A stretch of DNA of 64,000 nucleotides from Agaricus subrufescens (GCA_029945375.1 CM057066.1:744001-808000); one strand, 5' to 3'. Numbered from the stretch's first letter, positions 12,188 through 22,746 are shown. The notes: a model not told the origin generated them from the letters alone. Program-made: numbers and translations.

Positions 12188-12356
12188 ATAATCACCTCTC
12201 AATCAGACCGAACGAGGGTGAATATACCCACAACCTTCCCCTCGTTGGAAACACCTTTGCAAGATATGTGTCCCGACTTGTGGGCCCCCAGCATCGGCCA
12301 AGGCCGAGTCTAATTCAACATAAACTTTGTCGGCGATTCATTTAATGGTCTTGACG

Positions 12357-12364
12357 TTTATAAA
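12357..12364 (+). promoter_or_regulatory. TATA-like box, DUF6533 copy 1
   Basis: GTTTATAAAC lies about 110 bp before the ATG at 12470. The position is conserved in all six copies. A CGGCCAAG element upstream (near 12295) is shared with copies 5, 6 and the orphan block. Confidence 0.6.
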
Positions 12365-12469
12365 CAATAACAATCCCTGCACGCCTTCTTTCCACCGCTC
12401 CTCCTAGTTGTGGGCGCCCAATCACCCAGAACCTTCCAAAGTTCTAGCTGACCGTTCCTTAAACCGATC

Positions 12470-13833
12470 ATGGGCGGAGAAATCATGGCAGAAGTCGTAG
12501 AAAGACTCTACACGCGAAATTACTCTAGCCGTACGAAAAAAAAAAGTTTCATCGACAACCGAAAAATGCGCGTCTCATCTCCCGCGTATGTTCAGTTGCA
12601 GCTACGGGTGTTTTATTGGCCGATTATCTGGCCACATACGAATGTGAATTCGCATATATTTGGAAGTACGTCAACTTTTTTTCCTAAATGGTTTTAACGC
12701 GGATTGAAGAAAAAAAAAATTTTTTTTTTTCCTACAGGAGACCAATGACATCTGTCAAAATCATCTTTCTTCTTGCGCGATATATAGCAATATTTGGACA
12801 AGTGTACGCGATTTCTCTACACAGTCCTCCAAAAGCGATCATTATATATATATACTTATACGAGAACTCGTTCACTAGGATCAACTGTTACCTGTTGTTA
12901 AAAATCATTTCTCCAGATCGCATACCTATAGACACAACCACCTGTTGGAGAACAATCAGCTTCCAAGTTGCATTGACACTTTTTCTCCAAGTGTTATCAG
13001 AGTTAATATTAATACGGCGAGGTAAGCAGGTCTCCATCTACAAATAGAGCACGATTTAGTGTGTGACCGCTGACGTTCATCAGTTGCCGGATCGTGTAAC
13101 TATCACCGATTAGTGAAGTTTGGACTAATCACCATCTTAGTCACTCAAACATTAGGCCCCATTCTTCTTTTCATGTTCGAACAGCCTAAAACTACCTGGA
13201 CTGCCGCATGCGAGATTGAATCCTCGGCGTTGACTTTACCTAGAACGGATATCAGGTTAGTTTTTTTGATTCTGTCACTAAAAACATGAGAGTCACTGCG
13301 TTCTAATTAGTGCCATCATGTTGGTAACCAACGGTCTCATTTGGTTTATTACTGCATCGAAAAGGAGGGTGTCGTTTACGATCATGTATTCATTCACGAA
13401 TATATCCCTTCGAGATGGTGCCTGGGCAGCAACATTCTACTTATGTACGCCCTACTCTTTCATCGATTTCACTGTAGATGAACCAGTCGGGACCAGCATT
13501 ATTTCTTTCTGTTACTCCTTGGTCTCTCTTATCAAGCACATTTAGGACAGAACGTCAACTCGCGTGAGTCCTTCTACACTCAACCGTTGCTTCTTAAGAG
13601 AATTGACAATACGGATAGATGGCCAACTACACTTATGTCTATCATAGTATGTCAATACTTCATATGCTCAAGCTGTATCTATATCTGAACTCTTATAGAC
13701 GTGCAGAGTAATTCTGAACGCCTGTGAAGAACCCGTAGACGGCGGTGTCGGTACATCCAATGATATCCTCCATGATGGTCTTTATAACACTTCCCCAACC
13801 CAAGGTCTGAACTTAATCTTGTATCTACAATAA
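12470..13833 (+). CDS. DUF6533-type seven-helix membrane protein, array copy 1
   Basis: Nine exons, all with GT-AG introns at positions shared with the five paralogues. It begins MGGEIMAEVVERLYTRNYSS; the first intron falls just before helix 1. The DUF6533 signature is clear: ATGVLLADYLATYECEFAYI + WK, an intron, then RPMTSVKIIFLLARYIAIFG. Next come an INCYLLLKIISPDRIPID loop, a helix ending LILIRR, NYHRLVKFGLI, the WTAACEIE-type loop, SKRRVSF, LRDGAWAATFYL and the short FRTERQLA and WPTTLMSI exons. The last exon starts TCRVILNACEE, the RLILN end motif of the family, and ends at TAA 13831-13833. Length is about 295 residues. DUF6533 proteins are predicted plasma-membrane, receptor-like proteins of unknown ligand, expanded in Agaricomycetes. 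No frame break was seen. Confidence 0.8.
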
Positions 13834-13906
13834 CACTTCGAGTTGACTCTTCCGAAAATAGACACCAAAGTTCATTAGCATGCTAATAAGATATAAATGA
13901 AAGAGG

Positions 13907-14134
13907 AGGTCTCCGGTACACATGGCGGCATTCTCAAATCGGAAACTCAAACCACACATGCAGGGATAGAGCATCACGGGCCCAGGGCTCAAGATCGGTG
14001 ATGCTGGAATCTTAGCGGATGTCTTAGCAGTTTTCGCGTTCTATTTTAATTGTTCCATAAACCATGAGGGCCGGATGAAACTCAATCTACACTTCACTAG
14101 GAAATTGCCGACGCCGCGTCGGACGCATCTGGCT
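13907..14134 (+). repeat. Direct repeat unit A, 3' flank of DUF6533 copy 1
   Basis: A block starting GGAGGTCTCCGGTA, with CAGGGATAGAGCATCAC, ATCGGTGATGCTGGAATCTT, ATGAGGGCCGG and GCGTCGGACGCATCTGGCT. The adjoining block carries the same landmarks in the same order, so this is a diverged tandem duplication. Confidence 0.65.
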
Positions 14135-14136
14135 CG

Positions 14137-14371
14137 GAGGAGACCTCCGGTAGACCCTCTCAAATCTCGAAAATCCAGGGATAAAGCATCACAATTTCGG
14201 AAATCGGTGATGCTGGAATCTTAATAGATGCTTGATGCATTGCACCTTGGCTGTGTTCAGCGCTTGCTTTTAGTCAAGTTTTATAATCCATGAGGAATCC
14301 ATGAGGACCGGGTGAAACTCAACCCCCCTACTTAACTGAAAATCGTTGATGCGGCGTCGGACGCATCTGGC
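14137..14371 (+). repeat. Direct repeat unit B, 3' flank of DUF6533 copy 1
   Basis: Second unit, with CAGGGATAAAGCATCAC, ATCGGTGATGCTGGAATCTT, ATGAGGACCGG and GCGTCGGACGCATCTGGCT in the order seen in unit A. Its start (GACCTCCGGTAGACC) also resembles sequence downstream of copies 2 and 3, so the unit derives from the 3' flank of the array repeat. Confidence 0.65.
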
Positions 14372-15001
14372 TTGACAGGTAACTCGTCAGATTCGATTCT
14401 TCGATGAGACATTAACCGGAGATGATGTGAAAAAGAGTGATGAATATTTCATCCAACGCGCTAGTAGTTACAATAAATAGAGCGTATGTGACGCCACAGA
14501 AACTGCTGTTGCACCCTGCACATCAGTAGAGCACATTGTTCAGTGTCGACCACTGTAAGTTGCTACGTACTCTTCACAACACACGTGGTGACTGAGGTAC
14601 ACAATTCTCACTGTATTTGAATTGCATGGTGTCCTGATTCTCATGCTTTTGAAATATCCCGCGAGGATGTGACACCGCTCCGAGTCAAGCGTGGAATAGT
14701 ACCTCATCCTTTGAGCTGTCAAGTCAGGTGCGTGCTAGCTCATTCCGAACGATCTCATAAGCAAACAATTTTGTAATGAAAAGGATCAACACTCGAGATC
14801 CCGCGAGTCGTGGTGCCTGACATATATCCATTAATGTAAGTGAGCCGCGAAGTGCTCTTCGTTCATCGGACCTTAACAAGCGCGCTGTAGTTGCAGTAAT
14901 ACCGGTCTCAAAACTATATGATTTTGCGACGGCTACCTCAATCACTTGACAGAATCATCCTATCACTCCCGAGACAGTACGTTCTATCTTGTCTTCTGAG
15001 G
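14372..15001. other. Spacer between array copies 1 and 2
   Basis: Contains short ORFs on the minus strand (14540-14722, 14724-14945) with no recognisable family and no counterpart in the other spacers. I see no gene here. It accounts for copies 1 and 2 being spaced more widely (about 3.0 kb) than the others. Confidence 0.4.
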
Positions 15002-15148
15002 ATGTTTTCAGGCTCTCAAGCTTCCATCGCTCAGTTCTATCATAGCTGCCGTAAAGTTGCTCCCATCAAGGGAATCGGGCCGGAGAAATCCGAGTATATT
15101 CCACTTGTCCTTCCTGCCTCACGGATAGCTGGTTCCCAGCTTCGCTAG
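15002..15148 (+). CDS. Small ORF, 48 residues, upstream partner of DUF6533 copy 2
   Basis: Begins MFSGSQASIAQFYHSCRKVA and continues PIKGIGPEKS, ending at TAG. It is the diverged counterpart of the 53-residue ORF at 12026-12187, at nearly the same distance from the downstream ATG (455 versus 444 bp). Start, basic RK and IKG positions are retained while most other residues differ. The flanking sequence after both ORFs also aligns loosely, as expected if the duplicated unit of copies 1 and 2 began upstream of the ORF. Function unknown. Confidence 0.35.
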   Translation: MFSGSQASIAQFYHSCRKVAPIKGIGPEKSEYIPLVLPASRIAGSQLR

Positions 15149-15345
15149 AGTCCTCAAACCGAATAATCAATCTTTAGTTAAACTGGGAGTAGTGACTTGG
15201 ACTACAATATATGCTTGACAAAAACTCGGTATCAGAACTCGGACACAACCGATGTAGGTCCCAAGTTGCATGACGTTAACCTTGGCCCGGTCATTCAACA
15301 TAACCTTTAGCGTGTGTGAATGCGATGCACTCAATAGTCCTGACA

Positions 15346-15353
15346 TTTATAAG
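15346..15353 (+). promoter_or_regulatory. TATA-like box, DUF6533 copy 2
   Basis: TTTATAAG about 111 bp before the ATG at 15457, in the context GACATTTATAAGCGGTAAC, similar to copy 1 (GACGTTTATAAACAATAAC) and copy 3. Confidence 0.6.
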
Positions 15354-15456
15354 CGGTAACAAATACTGCGTCCCTTCTTTCTACCGTTCCTTCCAGTTCT
15401 GGGCCGCCAATCACAGAACCTTCAATTTCTTCTGACATACGTCTCTGGAACATATC

Positions 15457-16791
15457 ATGAGCGGAGAAATCATGACAGAAGTCGTGGAAAGGCTCTACAC
15501 GCGAAATTATTCTAGTCGTATGGATTTCGTCAACAGTTGGAGAGCGCCTCATTCTATGTCTTCCTAGTGGCAGCCACGGGGGTGTTACTGGCTGATTATT
15601 TGGCCACATACGAGTCTGAATTCGCATATATTTGGATGTACGTCAAATTTTACTCAACGGTCTCAACGTGGATTACAAAAAGAAAAAACACAGGAGACCA
15701 ATGACACCTGTCAAAATTATTTTTCTTCTTGCGCGATACATCGCAATTTTTGGGCAAGTGTACGTGGTTTTACTAGTGTGCGAGATACGGTTCTGAAAGA
15801 AACCACTTTATATATGTGCATCAGGACCAACTGTTATTTAATCTTAAGAGTTATCTCTCCGGATCGAATACCAATAGACGAAAAAACATGTCGGATAGCG
15901 GTCAACTATCAAGCCTGGGTAGCCGTTAGTCTCCATTTGTTATCAGAGTCGATATTAATACGGCGAGGTATGTAAGTTTCCTCGAAAGGAATATCATTTA
16001 TTCTCCGAGTGCTGACGTCGACCAGTCGCCGGGTTGTATAACTATCACCGAGTGGTTAGGTTTGGACTAATCACCATTTTGGCAATTCAAATGATGGGCT
16101 CGGTTTTCTCTATGTTTCTGGAACAATCTGGGCTTATCTGGACTCCCGCATGCGAGGTTGTACCCTCGAGTCTTACTTTACCTGAATCAATAATTACGTT
16201 AGTCGTTTGACTTCTTTTTTCCACTACGAGAGGGACTTGACAATACTTACTGCGTTCTACACAGTACCGTCATGACGTTTATTAACGGCCTTATTTGGTT
16301 CCTTACCACTTCGAAGAGGAGGGTGTCTTTTGCGGTCATTTTTCCGTGTACCAGTATATCTCTTAGAGATGGTGCTTGGGCAGCCTTATTCTACTTGTGT
16401 ACGTTGGACTTCTTCAGTGATTCGTTTGTCACTGAGTCAGTTGGAAACAGCCATATTTCTTGCCGTTGCTCCTTATTCCTTCGTATCAAGTACATTCAGG
16501 ACGGAACTTCAACTCGCGTAAGTTCTTTCACAATCAGATATTGTTTCACTTTGCGGGACTGACAATATAGATAGATGGCCGACTACTCTAATGTCTATAA
16601 TGGTACGACAACTGTGTCCGGACTGTGACTATGACTCAATCCTGTAGATCTGCCGAGTGGTACTGAACACACGTGAAGCACCTTTACATGATGATGTTGA
16701 TATATCCAATGACCCCCTTCTTGACGGTCCCTGTGACATCTGTCAAATTCAAGGTGCAGATTCAGCTATGTATCTTACCGCTCTAAGCTAA
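15457..16791 (+). CDS. DUF6533-type seven-helix membrane protein, array copy 2
   Basis: Nine exons of about 295 residues. The start MSGEIMTEVVERLYTRNYSS is nearly identical to copy 1. The DUF6533 core reads ATGVLLADYLATYESEFAYI, intron, RPMTPVKIIFLLARYIAIFG. The following exon reads TNCYLILRVISPDRIPIDEK with a Cys two residues on, then a helix ending ILIRR. Helix 4 starts at NYHRVVRFGLITI. The sixth exon carries SKRRVSF and LRDGAWAALFYL. A small exon after a GGAAACAG acceptor reads IFLAVAPYSFVSSTFRTELQ, then WPTTLMSIM. The final exon begins ICRVVLNTREAP and stops at TAA 16789-16791, 47 codons after its acceptor. No nonsense codon was found. Copies 1 and 2 form the most similar pair in the array by eye. 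Confidence 0.8.
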
Positions 16792-17482
16792 CTCTTCCGA
16801 ACATAGATACTGCATTCTATTGGCGGAGTGATAAATGATGGAAGACGAAGCTTGAAACTTGTGGTAGATCCGGTGCAACTTCGAATTTCGCACAAGCTGC
16901 AATAAAGTTGCACCGGTTCACAAGTAGTGATGTTATGTTCTTGATTTATGGTTCATGTCTTCTTGGCACCCGCCAAGTCTTCTATGGTTATCGGTCGCCC
17001 GATCTATTCGTATGTTAATAACGAGTACATGACACATTTTGTCTTGTCTATTCGCGTTGTGTTCTAGTTTCTCGTGATCCTAGAACACCATTGAGGACTC
17101 AGCTTACGGCTCACCGAGATTGGAATTGACACGTCGGACTTGACTGATGCTTTTGTACCATAATTCTCATCATTTTTGATTCTCCTAAGAAGTCCGGGGA
17201 GATAATAAAAATAGTAACAGACAAATTTGTCTTTTCGCTTCCTCCGCCTGTAGATTCGTCCTTTCAAAATGTAACGCCCTCGTCTGCGAGAGCTACTTTA
17301 GTCTACTTAAGGTCTGACCTTAGGCCTCATGATGTCGGTGTGTGAATTCGATTCATTCAGTACGGTGATCCGAACATTTATAAGCAACGACCAGTGTCCC
17401 TTCCAAGCCCCTTCTTTCCACCTCCCCCATTTGTGCTGTCCCTCCCCAGGTACCCTCCGAAACACAACCCCTGAACTCAATC
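16792..17482. other. Spacer between array copies 2 and 3
   Basis: No gene seen. It begins with sequence related to other 3' flanks (GGTAGATCCGGTGCAACTTCG; compare GGTAGACCTGATTACACTCCG after copy 3). It ends with the promoter of copy 3. Confidence 0.45.
17365..17384 (+). promoter_or_regulatory. GTGATCC plus TATA element, DUF6533 copy 3
   Basis: GTGATCC at 17365-17371 is followed by TTTATAAG at 17377-17384, about 105 bp before the ATG at 17483. The same GTGATCC motif sits 5 bp before the TATA-like box in copies 5 and 6, and 12 bp before it in copy 4. Confidence 0.6.
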
Positions 17483-18823
17483 ATGGATGAAACGGCCATG
17501 ACAGAAGCCGTACAAAGGATCTACACGCGAAATTACTCTACCAGTATGAAATTTCACAGTAGTTGGAGCGCGCCTAACTCACGACTTTCCAGTCGCCGCC
17601 ACTGGGATCTTACTGGCGGATTATTTAGCCACATACGAGGTTGAGTTTGCGTATGTTTGGAAGTGCGGCCAGGTTTTACCAAATGGATCAAACGCGGTCT
17701 AAAAAAAAATAGGAGACCAATAACACCGGTCAAGATCACCTTTATCCTTGCGCGATACTGGGCCATTGTGGGACAAGGGTATGTCGTTTCTTATGTGCTA
17801 AGCTAAAAATCTGAAACTGTTCGTGTCCCTGTATATCCGCGTGCTAGGATCACCTGTTATATATCATTAAAAATCCTTTCTCCAGATCGCATTCCCATAG
17901 ATGAAAAAGTTTGTTGGAGGTCGATGTGTTACCTAGTTTATTTGGCTATTTCTCTCCACTTGATATCAGACTCGATTTTGGTGCGCCGAGGTGAGCAAAT
18001 TTTCATTCTCGCAAACACTGTCGTCTCCGAGCCCTGACATACACCAGTCGTAGGGTTGTACAACTATCACCGGTTGGTGAGGTATGGGTTGGTCCTTGTT
18101 TTGGTAACTCAAATGCTCGTTTTGATTATCGCCACCCAACTCGCACAGCCAAGAGCTGTTCGGAGTACCGCGTGCGACATTGAAACGGCCAACCTTTCTT
18201 TGCCTGAAACGGCAATCACGTTAGTGATTTAATTCCCTTTTTTTCAAAAAAAAAGAAGAGAGAGAATTAACAGCACTTTCGGTTCGCAAAACAGCAGTAT
18301 AACGGTATTAAGCCATAGTCTTATTTGGTTCATTACCACATCGAAAAGGAGGGTGTCGTTTTCGTTCCTCTTCCCATTTACGAACATGTCTCTTCGGGAT
18401 GGTGCCTGGGCAGCAATATTCTACACGTGTGCGTTCTATCTCTTTATTATTGACGCTGCAAATCAACCAGTTGGAAACAGCCATATTTCTCTCTGCTACT
18501 CCTTATTCCCTTGTATCAAACTCCTTTAGGGCGGAACTCCAACTCACGTAAGTTCATTCCCAATCATACATTACCCTTGAGTGATTGTCTGTATACTTAG
18601 ATGGCCAACCACACTCATCTCTATAATGGTATGTTGACACTGTAAAACATCACACCTTTCCTATACTAAAGTCCTGTAGACCTGCCGATTGATATTGAAT
18701 ACACCTGACGAATCTTTAGATGATGACGTCGCTATATCTAGTGATATTCCCCTCGATAATTTCTGTGATACCCCCCAAAGCCAAGGTCAAATTACCATCA
18801 TGTTATTAGACGTTCTGAGCTGA
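17483..18823 (+). CDS. DUF6533-type seven-helix membrane protein, array copy 3
   Basis: Nine exons, about 295 residues. Starts MDETAMTEAVQRIYTRNYST. DUF6533 core: ATGILLADYLATYEVEFAYV + WK, then RPITPVKITFILARYWAIVG after a TAG acceptor. The next exon gives ITCYISLKILSPDRIPIDEK with a following Cys and ends ILVRR. Then come NYHRLVRYGLVLVLVTQM, SKRRVSFSFLFPFTNMSLRD, IFLSATPYSLVSNSFRAELQ and WPTTLISIM. The last exon begins TCRLILNTPDE and stops at TGA 18821-18823. The acidic tail DDDVAISSDIPLDN is shared in outline with copies 2, 4 and 5. Predicted topology is seven helices with an extracellular N-terminus of about 20 residues and a cytosolic C-terminal tail. All exons are open. Confidence 0.8.
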
Positions 18824-19112
18824 CAATTCCAAAAATAGATACTACAGTCAACTGTCCTGGAAATAAATAAAGGGAGAAGACTTTGGTAGACCTGATTACA
18901 CTCCGTAACTGAAACGTTCGCACAAGCAGTATCAAAACGTCACAGGTTCAACTTTGAGAATCGATGATGTTGAGATCTCCAATCTACGGTTTCTCCTTAA
19001 TGCTTGGCATCCTTCAATTTGTAGTGTCGTTTCAATTTTCTGTGCATCAGTACAAGGCACAGGTTACATTTTAAACGTTACATTTTCAACGTCGTTAGTC
19101 TTAACGTGGGTC

Positions 19113-19270
19113 TTAACGAGAAGCCTTACGACGTCGGCCAAGGCCGGTTCCATTTCATCTTAGGCTTCGGCTTTAGTGAATTGAATTCATTCAGTGATGT
19201 GATGTTGTGATTTGATCATTCAACAGCAACGACAATACATCCATGCATCCCCTCACCGCTCTTAGCTTTA
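19113..19270 (+). repeat. Orphan promoter-like block between copies 3 and 4
   Basis: Carries GCCTTACGACGTCGGCCAAG, a TTCATTTC-like stretch, GGCTTTAGTGAATTGAATTCA and CAACAGCAACGACAATAC. These match, in order, the upstream regions of copy 4 (TCTTACGACGTGGGCCAAAA), copy 5 (CCTTACGTCGGCCAAGAATG) and copy 3 (GAATTCGATTCATTCAGT, GCAACGACCAGT). No ATG plus MDE/MGG-type exon follows. It is best read as a promoter left from a deleted or recombined array member. Confidence 0.55.
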
Positions 19271-19478
19271 CAGATGAACACATCTTTTAACGAGGCATGT
19301 AGCTCTGCTTGCCGGATGAGTGACTCTAGAAACGACTGAAATCAATCCTCCTGGCGACTCACTCCCAAAACTCCGTCGATTGCTTGACAAGCCCCCTGGC
19401 TAATATAAGTCCTGAACAAAAAGTCTTACGACGTGGGCCAAAACTAAATTCAATTCAATCCAGCTTAAGCTTTGGCAT

Positions 19479-19505
19479 GTGATCCGCGAGCATTAAGTTA
19501 TAAAC
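19479..19505 (+). promoter_or_regulatory. GTGATCC plus TATA-like element, DUF6533 copy 4
   Basis: GTGATCC at 19479-19485 and GTTATAAAC at 19497-19505, about 110 bp before the ATG at 19610. The promoter is preserved although the gene is broken. Confidence 0.55.
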
Positions 19506-19609
19506 ACCGACACTACAACATCTTCCCACTACTCCACTCAGTTGTGGTGACCCATCGCTCGGAACGGTTTGCCATAGTTCTCTTCTGAAACGCGACCCTC
19601 AAACGTATT

Positions 19610-20978
19610 ATGGACAAGTCAATCATAGCAGAAGCAGTACAAAGGGTCTACAACCGAAATTACTCGAGCTGTATGTGATCTATCAATAAGAGGAACACAC
19701 CTGGCTTCAAAACTCATCTCGCTAGTTGTTGCCACAGGGGTACTACTCGCTGTTTACATGGCCACATACGAAGCCGAATTCGCATGCGTTTGGAAGTACG
19801 CCAAGTTTAACTAAATTGTTTTAATGCAGTTTTTTCAGAAAACATACAGAAAACCCGTTACAGCCGTCAAGGTCACGTTTCTTATCGGGCGATAGTGGGC
19901 AATTTTGGGGCAAGGGTAAGTAGTTTTCGCTTATGTACCCGAGACATGGTTTTGAAAAGACTTGCATCATTGTTTGTGTGCGTATTAGGATCAATTGTTA
20001 TCTACTATTGAGACTCTTCTCTCCAGATCGCATACCAATTGATGGAGTAATTTGTCGGCAGTTCACAAATTTCCAAATCATGCTAGCTTTTTCCCTTCAT
20101 TTGCTGTCGGACTCGATACTGTTACGGCGAGGTAAGCATGGTTCTATCTTTAAGAGCAATAGTTTAAAGTCTCTGAGCGATGACATCCACTAGTTGGAGT
20201 ATTGCATAACTATCGCCGAATGGTCAGATTTGGACTTATCCTTATCCTGGTGGTACAACTGCTGTGCACGATTATTGCTATCCAAATCGGACAGCAAAAC
20301 AATGTTTGGAATGCTGCATGTGACATGGAAATATCTAGTTTTTCTCTATCTATGACGGGTTTTAGGTTAGCTATTTGGTTTTATTCACCAAAGTAAAGAA
20401 ATGGCAGTGTCTTCAACGCTCGAAACAGTGCTGTCATGGCATTAACCCACAGCTTTATCTGGTTTATGACTACTTCGAAAAGGAAGGTAACATTTGCGAT
20501 CATTTTGCCGTTTACGAATATATCTCTTCGAGACGGCGCTTGGGCAGCCCTATAATATATGTGTGCGTCTCATTCTTCCGCCGCTTCAACCGTAAATGGA
20601 CTAGTTGAACCCAGCCGTATTCCTTTCCGTCACTCCTTATTCTATCGTGGCGAAGTCTTTTAGAGCGGAACTCTAGCTCACGTAAGTTAGTCTCTTTAGC
20701 AAATACCCTATCTTGAGTAATTGACGATATGGATAGATGGCTCACCACGCTGATGTCCATGTTGGTAAGTCGACGCCTCAACATTCATGTCAGTGACTGT
20801 GATCTTACAGACATGCCGACTGATCTTGAACACGCGGGAAGATTTCTTAGATGACGACGTCGGTGCATCTATTGATATCCCCCTTGACAGCCTAAGTGAT
20901 ACTTGGCAAAGCCAAGGTCTGATTTCGATTGTGTTTGATCAGTGCCCCGATCTAAGTCTTCTAAAAACAGATACATGA
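19610..20978 (+). pseudogene. DUF6533-type membrane protein, array copy 4, three nonsense codons
   Basis: All nine exons and their splice sites can be followed: MDKSIIAEAVQRVYNRNYSS, ATGVLLAVYMATYEAEFACV + WK, KPVTAVKVTFLIGR, INCYLLLRLFSPDRIPIDG, NYRRMVRFGLILILVVQLL, SKRKVTFAIILPFTNISLRD and the last exon TCRLILNTREDFLDDDVGAS, stop 20976-20978. Three in-frame stops interrupt it. TAG at 19893-19895 replaces the Tyr of the RYWA motif in helix 2. TAA at 20553-20555 falls where the others have Phe-Tyr after GAWAAL. TAG at 20674-20676 replaces the Gln of the ELQL motif. Splice sites and reading frame are otherwise kept, so decay appears recent. Translation would give only a truncated ~60-residue product. 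Readthrough or a sequencing error at three independent sites is unlikely. Confidence 0.8.
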
Positions 20979-21349
20979 GCCCATTTGTGTAGTAATAAAT
21001 AGAACAAAGGTCATTCTCCTCAAAAACAGGTAAAAAAAACCAAGGATTTTGGACATGAGAGGGGACAGAAAATTTTCAAAATGACCAACTCTCGGTCTGT
21101 ACCTCCGGGATGTAGGTTTATGACTTCGTATTCTAGCGTCCTTCTCCTTGCTCCCGAGTGCCATAAGCCCTGAACCCAAGCCTTACGTCGGCCAAGAATG
21201 AACTCAATTCAATCAAATTGAGCGTTGGCGCGTGATCCGAATGTTTACAAACAATGACAATACGACCGTCCTACTTTTCCTCTGAGCCGTCCCACGTTAT
21301 TCCTCTGAACCGTTCAAGTACTTTCTGAAGCACTGACTTCGGGTGTGAC
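20979..21349. other. Spacer between array copies 4 and 5
   Basis: Shortest spacer of the array (371 bp). No gene. It ends with the copy 5 promoter, with CCTTACGTCGGCCAAGAATG near 21181. Confidence 0.5.
21232..21251 (+). promoter_or_regulatory. GTGATCC plus degenerate TATA element, DUF6533 copy 5
   Basis: GTGATCC at 21232-21238, then TTTACAAA at 21244-21251 in the slot where the other copies have TTTATAA, about 103 bp before the ATG at 21350. The T-to-C change weakens the TATA match. Confidence 0.5.
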
Positions 21350-22746
21350 ATGGATGAAACAACTATAGCGGAAGCTGTACAGAGAATCTACATGCGAAAT
21401 TACTCAAGCCGTATGTGGTTCATCAACAGCTGGAGGCGCCTAATTTTAAACCACACTTTCTCAGTTGCCGCCACGGGGGTATTGCTTGCTGATTATCTAG
21501 CCACATACGAATCCGAGTTTGCTTACATCTGGAAGTGCGGCAAGCTTCGCCAAACAATCTGAACGTGTATTCAACAGATTACAGGAAACCAATCACGCCT
21601 GTTAAAGTTACCTTTTTTCTTTCGCGCTATTGGGCCATTATCGGGCAAGCGTACGTGGAATTTGTCGAGTGTTTAAGTCCAATTTTGATTTGTGTGTGTA
21701 CTAGGATCAATTGTTATGTGCTGTTGAGAATCCTTTCTCCAGATCGCGTGCCAATAGACAGGAAAGCTTGCGAGAGTTTGATGAACTATCAAATCTTCTT
21801 GGCCCTTTCTCTTCACTTGCTATCAGACTCGATACTAGTGCGACGAGGTTAGCAAGTTCTTATCTCCCGAAGTCATACCTTGGGACTCCAGGTGCTGACG
21901 TCCACAAGTTGCGGTCTTGTATAACTATCACCGTTTGGTGAGATATGGTCTTCTCATTTTCTTAGTGGTGCAAATGCTGTGTTCGGTTATTGTCATCCAG
22001 GTCGGACAGCCAAACAACGTTTGGAATTCCACCTGTGATATTGAGATTTCTAGTTTTTCCTTATCTGGACCAGCGATTAGGTTTGTTGTTTGCTTTCTTA
22101 AAAAATTACTGGATAATTAACAGTATCTGTGGCGCTCGAAACAGTACAGTCTTAGTGTTAAGCCACTGCCTTATCTGGCTCATAACTACATCGAAAAGGA
22201 GGATTACTTTTGCAATCATTTTGCCATTTACGAGTTTATCTCTTCGGGATGGTGCTTGGGCAGCACTATTCTACATATGTACGTCCCATCATCTCATTAG
22301 CTTAGCTATACCTGAACTAGTTGTAAACAGCCATATTTCTTTCTGTCACTCCTCATGCCGTCGTAGCAAATTCATTTAGAACGGAAATGCAGCTCACGTA
22401 AGTTTGGTCCCCAGTCGAATGTCACCCCGCCTGGAATGATTTTTCAACCGGATAGATGGCCAGCTACGTTGATATCTATAATGGTATGTCATTGCTTCTA
22501 GTGTTTCAAATTATCCCTATGACTGAAACCTGGTAGACATGCCGCCTGATCTTGAACACGCGCGAAGAATTGTTAGATGATGATGTCGCTGCCTCTAATG
22601 ATACGCCCCTGAGTAGTCTCTGCGATAGCTATCAGAGCCTAGGTACCATTCCAACCCTATTGCTAAACGTGCTGAGCTTACACTTTCAAAAACAGATATT
22701 ACAATCCACGAGAGTGATAGTCAATAAGGGACCTGGTCTCTGGTAG
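21350..22746 (+). CDS. DUF6533-type seven-helix membrane protein, array copy 5, extended tail
   Basis: Best-preserved member for reading the exon structure: exon 1 is 21350-21410 (MDETTIAEAVQRIYMRNYSS), exon 2 is 21465-21534 (ATGVLLADYLATYESEFAYI + WK), and exon 3 begins KPITPVKVTFFLSRYWAIIG. Then come INCYVLLRILSPDRVPID, a helix ending ILVRR, NYHRLVRYGLLIFLVVQMLC, the NNVWNSTCDIEIS loop, SKRRITFAIILPFTSLSLRD, IFLSVTPHAVVANSFRTEMQ and WPATLISIM. The last exon starts TCRLILNTREELLDDDVAAS and ends at TAG 22744-22746. That makes a C-terminal tail of about 75 residues, longer than in copies 1-3 (about 45). Total is about 320 residues. The helix-4 to helix-5 loop has a conserved Cys (TCDIE) seen in all copies and could be disulphide-bonded on the outside. 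Function unknown, receptor-like by topology. Confidence 0.85.

Larger units (their letters stand above)
18824..19609. other. Spacer between array copies 3 and 4
   Basis: Holds no gene. Its first ~190 bp align with the 3' flank of copy 6 (25340-25480): both show ...GTATAAAAA/GTATCAAAA..., CA..GGTTCAA and GATGTTGAGATC. It also holds the orphan promoter-like block listed separately and the real promoter of copy 4. Confidence 0.45.
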
